NCBI GenBank assembly: GCA_003233615.1
Contig: QIMB01000243.1
Span: 1-20,222, forward strand
DNA length: 20,222 nucleotides
Direction of reading: 5' to 3'
Source: Nitrospirota bacterium
Lineage (GTDB): Bacteria > Nitrospirota > Nitrospiria > Nitrospirales > UBA8639
Position 1 is the stretch's first letter. Each line of letters opens with the position of its first letter. Both the position numbers and the translations under genes were made by a program. Positions 7,770 through 16,189 of the stretch are shown here, in pieces. The notes beneath the pieces were generated by a model, which worked only from the letters and a program-made list of their open reading frames with translations, did not search any database and was not told where the DNA came from.

Positions 7770-8639
7770 GTGTCCGTTTCGTCTTCTCAGTTGTATCGTG
7801 AAGCTGTTGAAAAGCTGAGTCACGCTCATATTCATGATGCCACGCGTGAAGCCTTGTGGATCATAGAAGAGGCTTTGGGAGTCAACCGGTTAGGGATTCA
7901 TGCCTATTCTGAATATCCCATAGGTCCTGAAGCATACAAATATGTTATGTCTTTGGTTGAACGGCGGGCGTCACGTGAACCTCTGCAATATGTATTAGGA
8001 AGTCAAGAGTTTTATGGTCTTGAGATGGTCGTGCAGCCTGGCGTACTTATTCCGCGACCCGAATCGGAATTACTCGTTGAAGAAGTCCTGGCCAGACTGG
8101 GGTCGCACCCACAACCGGTTATTGTGGATGTGGGAACAGGGTCTGGATGTCTAGCGATTAGCGTTGCAAGGGCTCTCACGCGTGCACTGGTCATTGCCTC
8201 GGACCGATCGGTGGCTGCCTTAGCTGTGGCACAAACAAATGCCATGAAACATGGCGTTTTCTCAAAGATATTGTGGGTCAATGGAGATCTCTTGGCCCCC
8301 TTGTTATCCAGAGGATTAGCAGGTAAAGTGACGGCCATTATTGCGAACCTGCCCTATGTTTCCCATGACGAATGGGATCGTCTTTCTCCTGATGTCAAAG
8401 ATTTTGAGCCGCGGTTGGCTCTGGACGGAGGCCCGGACGGGTTGGATGTCTATCGGCGGTTATGGCAGGAAGCTCCAAGTCTTTTAGCTCCTGAAGGCAT
8501 GGTCTGTGTGGAAATTGGAATAGGGCAAGCTGATCGCTTGTGTCAGGAAATTGCTGCATTACAATGTTTGAAAGTTGTCAAGGTTCAACCTGATTCGCAA
8601 GGTATTCCGAGAATGGTGTGCCTTCAGCGAGTTGGATAA
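7770..8639 (+). CDS. prmC: Release factor glutamine N5-methyltransferase PrmC/HemK
   Basis: PrmC uses S-adenosylmethionine to methylate the glutamine of the GGQ motif in RF1 and RF2. The 289-residue form starting at GTG 7770 has an N-terminal helical domain (REAVEKL..., about 8-75), the linker signature PRPESE (95-100, usually PRPETE), the SAM-binding motif DVGTGSGCLAIS (120-131) and the substrate-binding motif at 193-196. That last motif reads NLPY instead of the usual NPPY. EPRLALDGGPDGLD (213-226) is also typical. The GTG has GGAGG 11 nt upstream. An earlier GTG at 7725 would add 15 residues but has no visible ribosome-binding site. It follows prfA, its substrate gene, across the foldback, and precedes murA by 12 bp. 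Confidence 0.93.
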   Translation: MSVSSSQLYREAVEKLSHAHIHDATREALWIIEEALGVNRLGIHAYSEYPIGPEAYKYVMSLVERRASREPLQYVLGSQEFYGLEMVVQPGVLIPRPESELLVEEVLARLGSHPQPVIVDVGTGSGCLAISVARALTRALVIASDRSVAALAVAQTNAMKHGVFSKILWVNGDLLAPLLSRGLAGKVTAIIANLPYVSHDEWDRLSPDVKDFEPRLALDGGPDGLDVYRRLWQEAPSLLAPEGMVCVEIGIGQADRLCQEIAALQCLKVVKVQPDSQGIPRMVCLQRVG

Positions 8640-8651
8640 TACAATACACAT

Positions 8652-9911
8652 ATGGATCAAATTCACATCACGGGTGGATCTCCCTTACATGGGGTCATCG
8701 AAGTGAGCGGAGCCAAAAATTCCGCTCTGCCAATCTTGGCTGCATCGTTGTTGGGGGGTGGGGAATGCATTGTCGACAATGTTCCTCAGGTCCGAGATCT
8801 CATCACGATGGCCAAACTCTTATCCCTGCTTGGGGTCGATGTACAAACTGAGGGTGCGCGGGTGAGGTTGGAGGCAAGGAATGTCCAATCTGTCGAGGCT
8901 CCGTATGATTTAGTGAAAACCATGCGTGCGTCTATTCTGGCTCTTGGTCCTTTATTAGCTCGACTAGGAGAAGCGAAGGTGTCATTACCCGGTGGGTGTG
9001 CGATTGGAACCAGGCCCGTGAATCTTCATTTGAAAGGGCTGGCGATGATGGGCGCTGAAGTTCTGGTCGAACATGGGTATATTCATGCCAAAGCGACTCG
9101 TCTGAAGGGCGCTCGAATCGATCTGGATTTTCCGACAGTCACTGGAACGGAGAATCTCATCATGGCTGCGTGTTTAGCTACAGGGACGACGAGTTTACAT
9201 AATGTGGCGCGTGAACCGGAAATTATAGATTTATGCGCGTTTTTGGCCAAACGAGGTGCGAAAATTTTAGGTGCTGGGACTGACACGATTACCATAGAAG
9301 GTGTCTCAGAACTTCATGGCGCTCAGCATACGGTGATGCCAGATCGTGTAGAAGCTGGAACATTTGTGATGGCCGGCGCCATAACCGGTGGTGATATCAT
9401 GGTGCAAGGCTGTCTGACAGATCATTTAGGTGCGGTATTCACAAAAATACAGGAAATGGGTGTGCAATTAACAGAACGTTCAGATGGTGTACGAGTTCGT
9501 CGATCTGCTCCGCTTCAAGCTGTTGAAGTCAAGACGTTGCCCTATCCGGGATTTCCGACCGATTTGCAGGCACAGATGATGGCATTGATGTCTGTGGCTG
9601 AAGGCACCAGTATCATGACAGAGACGATTTTTGAAGGACGGTTCCAGCATGTTCCTGAATTTCATCGCATGGGGGCATCCATTGAGGTTGATGGACATCA
9701 TGCGGTTGTAAAAGGCATTCCTACTCTGACCGGTGCGCAGGTGATGGCGTCCGATCTTCGTGCGAGTGCCGGGTTGGTTTTGGCCGGGTTGGCAGCTGAA
9801 GGAGAAACGATGATCTCACGGGTCTATCATTTAGATCGCGGGTATGAGCGTTTGGAAGAAAAACTTGGAGCCTTAGGCGCTCAGGTGGCGCGAGTTCGAG
9901 ACGTTGCATGA
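8652..9911 (+). CDS. murA: UDP-N-acetylglucosamine 1-carboxyvinyltransferase
   Basis: MurA transfers enolpyruvate from PEP to UDP-GlcNAc, the first committed step of peptidoglycan synthesis, in the cytoplasm. The 419-residue length equals that of E. coli MurA. Lys22-Asn23 lie in GAKNSALP, a conserved Arg in TMRAS (Arg93), the catalytic cysteine Cys117 in GGCAIGTRP, and the general-base aspartate Asp305 in GFPTDLQAQ. Because the loop residue is Cys and not Asp, fosfomycin sensitivity is expected from family knowledge. The start follows prmC by 12 bp with no strong Shine-Dalgarno sequence, which suggests readthrough from prmC. Its TGA overlaps the hisG ATG (ATGA), tying cell-wall and histidine genes into one transcript. 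Confidence 0.97.
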   Translation: MDQIHITGGSPLHGVIEVSGAKNSALPILAASLLGGGECIVDNVPQVRDLITMAKLLSLLGVDVQTEGARVRLEARNVQSVEAPYDLVKTMRASILALGPLLARLGEAKVSLPGGCAIGTRPVNLHLKGLAMMGAEVLVEHGYIHAKATRLKGARIDLDFPTVTGTENLIMAACLATGTTSLHNVAREPEIIDLCAFLAKRGAKILGAGTDTITIEGVSELHGAQHTVMPDRVEAGTFVMAGAITGGDIMVQGCLTDHLGAVFTKIQEMGVQLTERSDGVRVRRSAPLQAVEVKTLPYPGFPTDLQAQMMALMSVAEGTSIMTETIFEGRFQHVPEFHRMGASIEVDGHHAVVKGIPTLTGAQVMASDLRASAGLVLAGLAAEGETMISRVYHLDRGYERLEEKLGALGAQVARVRDVA

Positions 9912-10585
9912 GTGAATGTGTCACCATTGCCCTCTCCAAGGGTAAACTGTTGCCGCCGACGCTTGCCTTGTTTAGGCAAGCTGGTTATTCGGCCTACTAT
10001 GTCGATGATGATGATCGTCGGTTGATTGTGGAGTACCCCGAGCATGGTCATCGGGTGCTTATTGTGCGTCCGAGCGACGTGCCGGTCTATGTTGAATATG
10101 GGGCGGCCGATTTAGGTGTGGTGGGGAAGGATGTGTTGTTAGAGCAAAGTCCTGATGTGTATGAGCCTGTAGATCTTGGGTTAGGCGTCTGCAAATTGGT
10201 GGTGGCGAAACCGAATGGCCAGACTCCGATCCAACGGTTGTCGTCGAAGCTTCGTGTGGCCACGAAATATCCCAATATGACTGAACGGTTTTTTACTCAA
10301 CAAGGATTACCGGTTGAATTAATCAAATTATACGGGTCCATTGAATTGGCGCCGTTAGTTGGTTTGGCTGATCGAATTGTGGATTTGGTGGAAACCGGAA
10401 AGACGCTCAAGGCGAATAATCTTGCCGAAGAAGAAATTATTATGTGGTCTTCAGCGCGCTTGATTGTGAATCGGGCCAGCTTGAAAATGAAACATGCGAT
10501 GGTGACAGACGTGATCACAAGAATTAAAAAGCAGGTGGCGAAAGCAAGAGCATTACAAGGGGCAAGAAAAGGTTCCCGCGGGTGA
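9908..10585 (+). CDS. hisG: ATP phosphoribosyltransferase, short form
   Basis: HisG condenses ATP with PRPP, the first step of histidine synthesis. At 225 residues this is the short form, lacking the C-terminal ACT-like regulatory domain of the long form. Family motifs seen are IALSKGKLL (7-15), GAADLGVVGKD (65-75) and the PRPP-binding loop VETGKTLKANN (161-171). Short HisG normally works in a hetero-octamer with HisZ, a HisRS-like subunit; no hisZ lies in this window. The ATG overlaps the murA stop by ATGA, and its own TGA overlaps the hisD GTG (GTGA). The C-terminal tail is very basic (KKQVAKARALQGARKGSR). Confidence 0.96.
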   Translation: MSECVTIALSKGKLLPPTLALFRQAGYSAYYVDDDDRRLIVEYPEHGHRVLIVRPSDVPVYVEYGAADLGVVGKDVLLEQSPDVYEPVDLGLGVCKLVVAKPNGQTPIQRLSSKLRVATKYPNMTERFFTQQGLPVELIKLYGSIELAPLVGLADRIVDLVETGKTLKANNLAEEEIIMWSSARLIVNRASLKMKHAMVTDVITRIKKQVAKARALQGARKGSRG

Positions 10586-11865
10586 AAATTATTTCTTGGA
10601 AAGACCGTAGCTTTCTCAAGGCAGTCGAGGCTGTGTGCCAGCGAGCGACTCAGCAACATGACAAGGTTGAACAGTCGGTCAGAAAGATTTTGGAGAGTGT
10701 TCGTCGTGATGGTGATGCCGCGGTTCAACGCTTTACCTGGAAATTTGATCGGATTCGGATTCGTCCCAATCAATTACGAGTGAGTCCGAAAGAGATTCAT
10801 GCAGCATATACGGCTCTGCCTATGGCAGATACGACGGCTCTCAAATATGCCGCTCGACGCATTCGAATGTTTCATCGGCGACAACGGCGTTCGACCTGGA
10901 CATATCGAAAGGACGGGATTCAACTTGGGCAACGGCTCACTCCTCTCGATGCGGTGGGTCTGTATGTTCCAGGAGGAAAAGCGGTCTATCCTTCGTCGGT
11001 GCTCATGACCGCGATTCCGGCAAAAGTTGCAGGGGTCGGGCGTGTTGTCATGTGTACGCCGACGCCATCAGGTTCCGTACATCCTGCCTTGCTCGTTGCT
11101 GCCGATATTGCCGGGGTGGATGAAATCTATCGGGTGGGTGGTGTGCAAGCCATCGGCGCCTTAGCGTTTGGTACGTCACGTATTCATTCTGTGGATAAAA
11201 TTGTTGGTCCTGGTAATCTTTACGTGGCAACGGCTAAACGGCTTGTCTTTGGTCAGGTCGATATTGATATGATTGCTGGCCCGAGCGAACTCTTGGTTTT
11301 AGCTGATTCGACCAGCAATCCAAATCATGTTGCGGCGGATCTGCTGTGTGAAGCTGAACATGATGAGGAGGCATGCGTGTATCTGGTGACCACGTCCTTG
11401 GCCTTGGCCAAGCGAACCGTGAAAGAGCTGCATCGTCAATTGAGAGTGTTAGGTCGTCGCGAGATTGCCTCACGTTCGATAGAGGCACATGCCGTGGTGT
11501 TTGTGGTGAAAACGTTGGATGATGGATTTGCCTTAGCCAATCACATTGCGCCAGAGCATCTGTCATTGAATATGAAGAAAGCCGTGGACTATCTCCCTCG
11601 TGTTCGTCATGCCGGGGCAATTTTTGTCGGACGGTTTACGCCGCCAGCGGTCGTGGATTATGTGGCAGGTCCGAATCATGTGTTGCCGACCGGTGGGAGT
11701 GCTCGGTTTTTTTCCAGTTTAGGAGTGGATGATTACGTCAAGAGGAGTAATGTGGTGTCCTATTCTCAAACAGCATTACTCAAAGCGAAACGCGCTGTCG
11801 TTCGTCTAGCCACCTTGGAGGGGTTTGATGCGCACAGACAATCTATGGAGAGTCGATGGACATGA
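10582..11865 (+). CDS. hisD: Histidinol dehydrogenase
   Basis: HisD oxidises L-histidinol to L-histidine in two NAD-dependent steps, the end of the pathway. The 427-residue protein has the expected GLYVPGGKAVYPSSVLM (126-142), VGPGN (208-212), IAGPSE, the catalytic pair Glu325-His326 in APEHL, Asp359 in VVDYVAGPNHVLP and His418 in EGFDAHR. The zinc site in family proteins is Gln, His, Asp, His; here the first ligand position reads Glu257 in LLCEAEH rather than Gln. His260, Asp359 and His418 are kept. The start is a GTG that overlaps the hisG stop. The end overlaps hisB. The 427-residue length is normal. Confidence 0.96.
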   Translation: MKIISWKDRSFLKAVEAVCQRATQQHDKVEQSVRKILESVRRDGDAAVQRFTWKFDRIRIRPNQLRVSPKEIHAAYTALPMADTTALKYAARRIRMFHRRQRRSTWTYRKDGIQLGQRLTPLDAVGLYVPGGKAVYPSSVLMTAIPAKVAGVGRVVMCTPTPSGSVHPALLVAADIAGVDEIYRVGGVQAIGALAFGTSRIHSVDKIVGPGNLYVATAKRLVFGQVDIDMIAGPSELLVLADSTSNPNHVAADLLCEAEHDEEACVYLVTTSLALAKRTVKELHRQLRVLGRREIASRSIEAHAVVFVVKTLDDGFALANHIAPEHLSLNMKKAVDYLPRVRHAGAIFVGRFTPPAVVDYVAGPNHVLPTGGSARFFSSLGVDDYVKRSNVVSYSQTALLKAKRAVVRLATLEGFDAHRQSMESRWT

Positions 11866-12464
11866 GCCAAGAATCTGTTCCCAGATCCGCGACGCACGAG
11901 CGAACAACCGCTGAAACGTCTATTCGTGTGCAATGGGTAGTGGACGGAACGGGGAAGAATCAGATTCACACCTCGATTCCGTTTCTGGATCATATGTTGA
12001 ATCTCTTGGGTAAGCATGGATTTTTCGATCTCTTGATCGAAGCCAAGGGCGACATTGAGATTGATGATCATCATACGATTGAAGACATTGGCCTTGTCAT
12101 GGGCCAAGTGTTGAATCAGGCGCTTGGCACAAAGGAAGGTATTGCACGGTTTGGCTTCGCCTCTGTCCCGTTGGATGAAACCTTGGTGCACGTAACCGTT
12201 GATTTGAGTGGCCGGCCCTATCTGGTCTACAACGTGTCTTTACCAACACGATATATTAAATCATTCGATTTGGGGTTGTTTGAGGATTTTTTTCAGGCCT
12301 TTGTGAGTCAGGGTGGGCTGAATCTTCATGTGAATGTTCTCTATGGGAGAAATCCGCACCATATTATGGAGGCCGTGTTTAAAGCTTTGGCAAAGGCCTT
12401 GGATCAAGCCGTGCGACGAGATGCACGGATTGCAGGAGTCTTATCCACTAAAGGCTCGTTGTAG
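11856..12464 (+). CDS. hisB: Imidazoleglycerol-phosphate dehydratase
   Basis: This is the monofunctional dehydratase (202 residues) that turns imidazoleglycerol phosphate into imidazoleacetol phosphate, with manganese bound by histidines. The metal-site signatures are present: His46 in FLDHML, His54 in GKHG, His72-His73-Glu76 in DDHHTIED, and His168-His169-Glu172 in NPHHIMEA. The C-terminal STKGSL is the family end. There is no phosphatase domain, so histidinol phosphatase must be elsewhere. The ATG at 11856 has GGAG 5-6 nt upstream; an ATG at 11862 makes an ATGA overlap with the hisD stop and is an alternative. hisH follows after 49 bp. Confidence 0.96.
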   Translation: MDMSQESVPRSATHERTTAETSIRVQWVVDGTGKNQIHTSIPFLDHMLNLLGKHGFFDLLIEAKGDIEIDDHHTIEDIGLVMGQVLNQALGTKEGIARFGFASVPLDETLVHVTVDLSGRPYLVYNVSLPTRYIKSFDLGLFEDFFQAFVSQGGLNLHVNVLYGRNPHHIMEAVFKALAKALDQAVRRDARIAGVLSTKGSL

Positions 12465-12513
12465 ATTATCATCATATGAATAGGCAAAAGAAGCGGAATA
12501 AGGCCGAATACGC

Positions 12514-13134
12514 ATGATTGCGATCATTGACTATGGGATGGGCAATCTTCGAAGTGTACAGAAAGGATTTGAGCACGTAGGGCATGAAGCGGTGGTGACC
12601 CGTGAGCCTGCGGTTATGGAACGCGCGAGTCATGTTGTGTTGCCAGGCGTGGGGGCTTTTGGCGATTGCATGGCGAATGTCACTCGCTTTGGTCTTGTGG
12701 AGCCGATTCACCGAGCCATTCAATCAGGCAAACCCTTTCTCGGCATTTGTGTGGGTTTTCAACTCTTGTTTACTGAAAGCGAAGAATTTGGATGCCACAA
12801 GGGATTAGGCATTTTTCCGGGAACAGTCAAAGCGATTCCCTTGTCTGACGATGTGGCATCTTCCTATAAAATTCCCCATATGGGATGGAATACGATTCAT
12901 ATTGAGAAACCTGCCCCACCTTTACAGAATATCGATTCTGAATCCTATGTGTATTTTGTTCATTCGTATTATGTGGAACCGGCAGACCAAGAGTTGCCCA
13001 GCACGCACACGGAATATGGGGTGTCCTTTGCCAGCAGCATATGGAAAGACAATATTTTTGCGACACAGTTTCATCCAGAAAAAAGTCAGACTGTTGGCTT
13101 ACAGGTATTGAAAAATTTTGGAGAGTGGCAATGA
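12514..13134 (+). CDS. hisH: Imidazole glycerol phosphate synthase, glutaminase subunit
   Basis: HisH is a class I glutamine amidotransferase that passes ammonia to HisF. The 206-residue protein shows IAIIDYGMGNLRSV at the start, the oxyanion-region PGVGAFG (44-50), the nucleophile Cys79 in GICVGFQ, and the other catalytic residues His187 and Glu189 in QFHPEKSQ. The nucleophile elbow reads GICVGFQ where GICLGMQ is more usual; both changes are conservative. An AAGG lies about 10 nt before the ATG. Its TGA overlaps the ATG of the lipoprotein gene (ATGA). Its partner hisF lies two genes downstream. Confidence 0.96.
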   Translation: MIAIIDYGMGNLRSVQKGFEHVGHEAVVTREPAVMERASHVVLPGVGAFGDCMANVTRFGLVEPIHRAIQSGKPFLGICVGFQLLFTESEEFGCHKGLGIFPGTVKAIPLSDDVASSYKIPHMGWNTIHIEKPAPPLQNIDSESYVYFVHSYYVEPADQELPSTHTEYGVSFASSIWKDNIFATQFHPEKSQTVGLQVLKNFGEWQ

Positions 13135-13916
13135 ATCATGGCATGTTCAGCGTGAGGAGATTGTCGCAAGAATTTCTAATGAGATTCGTCTTGGTCGGTA
13201 TGTTGGGATGGTCCAGTCTTGTGCTTGCTGGATGTGTTCCTTCGAAAGTGCAGGTCCAGTCTGCTCGTCAATTTAATCCAGCCGCAATTTCGAGTATTGC
13301 TATCGTGCCTTTCGAGGCGTTTCAGTCTACTCAATGGGGTTATGGACAAGCACAAAGAGGTGTGCCAGACCCGGAAGAAATCCGTACACAATTTCGATTG
13401 CCTGGTACTGATCAAACCCTCAGGTCTGACTCGCAGTCTGATCGCTATTCTGTCTCTGAAACGGCCGCGCACTATATTACGACACGGGTCGAGTCGATAC
13501 TGCGTACACGTGCGGCTCTACGAGTTATCGAGTCACGCGAGGTTGCGGCTTCCATGAATGAGAGTGATAAACCTACTAGCACGTCTTTGCGGGTATTGGC
13601 CAAAGATGTTGGTGAACGCTGGAATGTGGATGGTGTGTTAATGGGGTTGGTCCGGACTTATCGTGAACGTGAAGGAAGCAGGATGGGAGCGAAACCTGCA
13701 GCCGTAGGGTTTGAAATCTTCCTGGTCCAACCCGTCGACGGGACCGTGCTGTGGAAGGGCGAATTTTTTGAAGAACAAAAACCGCTGACCCAGGATGTCG
13801 TCGGATTTTTTGAGAAGAGCGGAGGATTCGTGACTGCTCGCGAACTTTCAGAAATAGGTGTCAAAAAAGTATTGGAGACGTTTCCTGTCGGGAAAACGAC
13901 TCCTCCTGCTCGTTAA
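13131..13916 (+). CDS. Putative lipoprotein inside the his operon
   Basis: This 261-residue protein has a signal peptide: basic residues (RR at 9-10, Arg18), a hydrophobic core and the lipobox LAGC with Cys35 as the lipidation site. The mature part begins with a strand motif SIAIVPF, then VESILRTRAALRVIESREV, a segment with VDGVLMGLVRTYRER, and FLVQPVDGTVLWKGEF. This layout resembles CsgG- or TolB-N-like periplasmic lipoproteins, but I cannot assign it to a family with confidence. The start is ATG 13131, overlapping the hisH stop, with GGAGAG upstream; an internal ATG (residue 17) would also give a good signal peptide. It lies between hisH and hisA although nothing in it suggests a histidine role. 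It is probably anchored facing the periplasm. Confidence 0.8.
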   Translation: MNHGMFSVRRLSQEFLMRFVLVGMLGWSSLVLAGCVPSKVQVQSARQFNPAAISSIAIVPFEAFQSTQWGYGQAQRGVPDPEEIRTQFRLPGTDQTLRSDSQSDRYSVSETAAHYITTRVESILRTRAALRVIESREVAASMNESDKPTSTSLRVLAKDVGERWNVDGVLMGLVRTYREREGSRMGAKPAAVGFEIFLVQPVDGTVLWKGEFFEEQKPLTQDVVGFFEKSGGFVTARELSEIGVKKVLETFPVGKTTPPAR

Positions 13917-13949
13917 ATTATTTGGTTTTTTCAAGAAATCACAGAGCCA

Positions 13950-14696
13950 ATGTTATTGATTCCAGCGATCGATTTAAAGGATGGCAAATGCGTCCGGTTG
14001 CGGCAAGGCGAAATGAGCCAGGTCACACACTATTCTGACGATCCAGTTGGGATGGCTGAGCATTGGCAAAATCTTGGTGCACCGTATTTGCATATTGTGG
14101 ATTTAGATGGAGCGGTTGAAGGAACACCGAAACACTTGGCTCAGATTGAAGCCATTGCCAAGAAACTGACCATTCCTATACAAGTTGGTGGCGGAATTCG
14201 AAAGATTGAAACCGTTCACGCCTATCGATCCAGCGGTGTTGATCGGGTTGTGGTGGGGACGGCAGCCTTACATGATCCGGAATTTTTGACCTTGATCGCG
14301 CAGCAGTTCCCACAGAAAATCTTAGTCGGAATTGATGTGAAGCAGGGGTTGGTGGCCGTACATGGGTGGACGACAGTTTCCACTTTGACCCCGCAACAGG
14401 TATTTGACTCTCTGAAAGAACTTCCATTGGGTGGTATTGTGTTTACCGATATTTCTCGAGATGGCATGTTGAATGGCCCCAATATTTCTGCTTTACGAGA
14501 GGCAGCCAAGACCTCACCGGTTCCGGTTATTGCCTCAGGTGGAGTCACCACGTTAGAAGATATTCAGGCGATCCAAGAGATTGAGGGCAATATTTCTGGT
14601 GTCATTATCGGGAAAGCGCTGTATGAAGGGACGTTGGATTTGAAAGGGGCGTTAGCCCTCGTTCATGCGACCGGAGAGACACAGTCCTTATGCTGA
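13950..14696 (+). CDS. hisA: ProFAR isomerase HisA
   Basis: HisA is the (beta-alpha)8 isomerase that opens the ribose ring of ProFAR to PRFAR, the substrate of HisF-HisH. The 248 residues begin LLIPAIDLKDGKCVRL with catalytic Asp8. Phosphate-binding motifs VGGGIR (79-84) and IASGGV near the C-terminus, and the second catalytic acid Asp129 in VGIDV, are present. The length is normal. The start lies 33 bp after the lipoprotein stop with only a weak ribosome-binding site. The gene overlaps hisF by 7 bp (ATGCTGA). Confidence 0.96.
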   Translation: MLLIPAIDLKDGKCVRLRQGEMSQVTHYSDDPVGMAEHWQNLGAPYLHIVDLDGAVEGTPKHLAQIEAIAKKLTIPIQVGGGIRKIETVHAYRSSGVDRVVVGTAALHDPEFLTLIAQQFPQKILVGIDVKQGLVAVHGWTTVSTLTPQQVFDSLKELPLGGIVFTDISRDGMLNGPNISALREAAKTSPVPVIASGGVTTLEDIQAIQEIEGNISGVIIGKALYEGTLDLKGALALVHATGETQSLC

Positions 14697-15487
14697 CCAA
14701 GCGAATCATCCCCTGTCTGGATGTCAAAGATGGGCGTGTCGTCAAAGGCGTCTCATTCGTGGATTTGCGCGATGCCGGAGATCCTGTTCATGTTGCCCAG
14801 ATCTATGATCGGGAAGGGGCTGACGAGCTATGTTTTCTCGATATTACGGCTTCGCATGAACAACGAGATACAATGTTGGATGTGGTTGTGCGAACGGCAG
14901 AGCAGGTGTTTATGCCATTGACTGTAGGTGGTGGAATTCGCACGTTAGAAGATATTCGTCGGTTGCTGGAAGCTGGAGCAGATAAGGTGAGTATCAATAC
15001 GGCGGCTGTTCAAGAACCGGAATTTGTGAAAGCGGCAGCGAATCGGTTTGGCTCTCAATGTATTGTCGTGGCCATTGATGCTAAACGTGCAGCAGGGGGT
15101 GAAGATGACGTTCACGGGTGGCAAGTCTTTACCCACGGAGGGCGAAACACCACAGGCTTAGACGCGGTACGCTGGGCGCAGCGGATGATGGATTGTGGGG
15201 CTGGAGAAATTCTGTTAACCAGCATGGATCAGGATGGGACCCAAGATGGATATGATTTGCCTTTGACGGCTGCAATATCTGATGCGGTGACAATCCCAGT
15301 TATTGCCTCTGGCGGAGCCGGCACGCTGCATCATTTGTATGAGGCCTTTGCTCAGGGGAAAGCCGACGCGGTCTTAGCGGCCTCTATCTTCCATTTTCAA
15401 ACTTATTCGATCGGGCAAGCTAAATCCTTTCTCGCAGAGCAGGGTATTCCCATGCGACCAGGGACTGTTCCCGTTTCGACGGCATAA
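14690..15487 (+). CDS. hisF: Imidazole glycerol phosphate synthase, cyclase subunit
   Basis: HisF is the (beta-alpha)8 cyclase that joins ammonia from HisH to PRFAR, giving imidazoleglycerol phosphate and AICAR. The 265-residue protein has RIIPCLDVKDGRVVKG with catalytic Asp11, VGGGIRT (79-85), Asp130 in VVAIDAKR and the C-terminal IASGGAGT phosphate loop. The length is near the usual 250-260. GGAGAG lies about 10 nt before the ATG inside hisA, and the genes overlap by 7 bp, so translation is likely coupled. hisIE follows after 9 bp. Confidence 0.97.
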   Translation: MLTKRIIPCLDVKDGRVVKGVSFVDLRDAGDPVHVAQIYDREGADELCFLDITASHEQRDTMLDVVVRTAEQVFMPLTVGGGIRTLEDIRRLLEAGADKVSINTAAVQEPEFVKAAANRFGSQCIVVAIDAKRAAGGEDDVHGWQVFTHGGRNTTGLDAVRWAQRMMDCGAGEILLTSMDQDGTQDGYDLPLTAAISDAVTIPVIASGGAGTLHHLYEAFAQGKADAVLAASIFHFQTYSIGQAKSFLAEQGIPMRPGTVPVSTA

Positions 15488-15496
15488 AGACACAAG

Positions 15497-16189
15497 ATGA
15501 GCGAGCAATCTCAAACCATTGTGCCGCAATTTGATACACAGGGACTGTTGCCCTGTATCGTTCAAGATTGGTTGGACGGGACGGTGTTGATGATGGGCTT
15601 TATGAATGAGGAAGCCTGGGAGATGACGCAACAGACTCAGCGGGTGCATTTTTGGAGTCGTTCTCGACAACAGCTTTGGAAAAAAGGCGAAACCTCAGGC
15701 CATGAGTTGGTCCTGAAGGAAGTTTTTCTTGATTGTGATCACGATACGGTATTAGTCAAAGCACAACCTATTGGCCCGACCTGTCATACGGGCACCCGAT
15801 CCTGTTTTTTTTCGCGCATTTCTTTCGCGTCTGAAGCACACGTCCCAATCAAGTCTGATACGGCCTGGGGAGGTATTACCCAACGGCTCTATGAGATGGT
15901 ATTACATCGAAAGGCCAATCCCAGCTCGGATTCCTATGTGTCGAAATTACTGCAAGGAGATGTGGATCGTATTTTAAAGAAGGTAATTGAAGAGGCAGGG
16001 GAAGTCGTGTTGGCAGGGAAAAATTCGAATCGTGAAGAGATCATTTATGAGATGGCCGATCTCTGGTTTCACTCCATGGTCATGCTCGGACGGTATTCGA
16101 TTTCTCCAGAAGAAATCTATCAGGAGCTCGGCAAGCGATTCGGGAAGACAGGCATCCGAGCAGTAGAAGGTGAGGCCGCTCATGGCTGA
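15497..16189 (+). CDS. hisIE: Bifunctional phosphoribosyl-AMP cyclohydrolase / phosphoribosyl-ATP pyrophosphatase
   Basis: This fused 230-residue enzyme carries out steps two and three of histidine synthesis. Residues 1-115 are the HisI cyclohydrolase, with HFWSRSRQQLWKKGETSGH, the metal motif DCDHD (79-83) and zinc-type cysteines Cys96 and Cys103 in PTCHTGTRSC. Residues 125-225 are the HisE MazG-like pyrophosphatase, with KKVIEEAGEVVLAGKN and EIIYEMADLWFH. The linker is short. No strong Shine-Dalgarno sequence is seen, but the gene starts 9 bp after hisF. The stop overlaps the start of the HIT-family gene by 8 bp. Confidence 0.96.
   Translation: MSEQSQTIVPQFDTQGLLPCIVQDWLDGTVLMMGFMNEEAWEMTQQTQRVHFWSRSRQQLWKKGETSGHELVLKEVFLDCDHDTVLVKAQPIGPTCHTGTRSCFFSRISFASEAHVPIKSDTAWGGITQRLYEMVLHRKANPSSDSYVSKLLQGDVDRILKKVIEEAGEVVLAGKNSNREEIIYEMADLWFHSMVMLGRYSISPEEIYQELGKRFGKTGIRAVEGEAAHG

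Noticed and set aside
13041..13130. An extended start for the lipoprotein gene
   Set aside because: The extra 30 codons overlap hisH in another frame and would bury the signal peptide; ATG 13131 has a good ribosome-binding site and the ATGA overlap.
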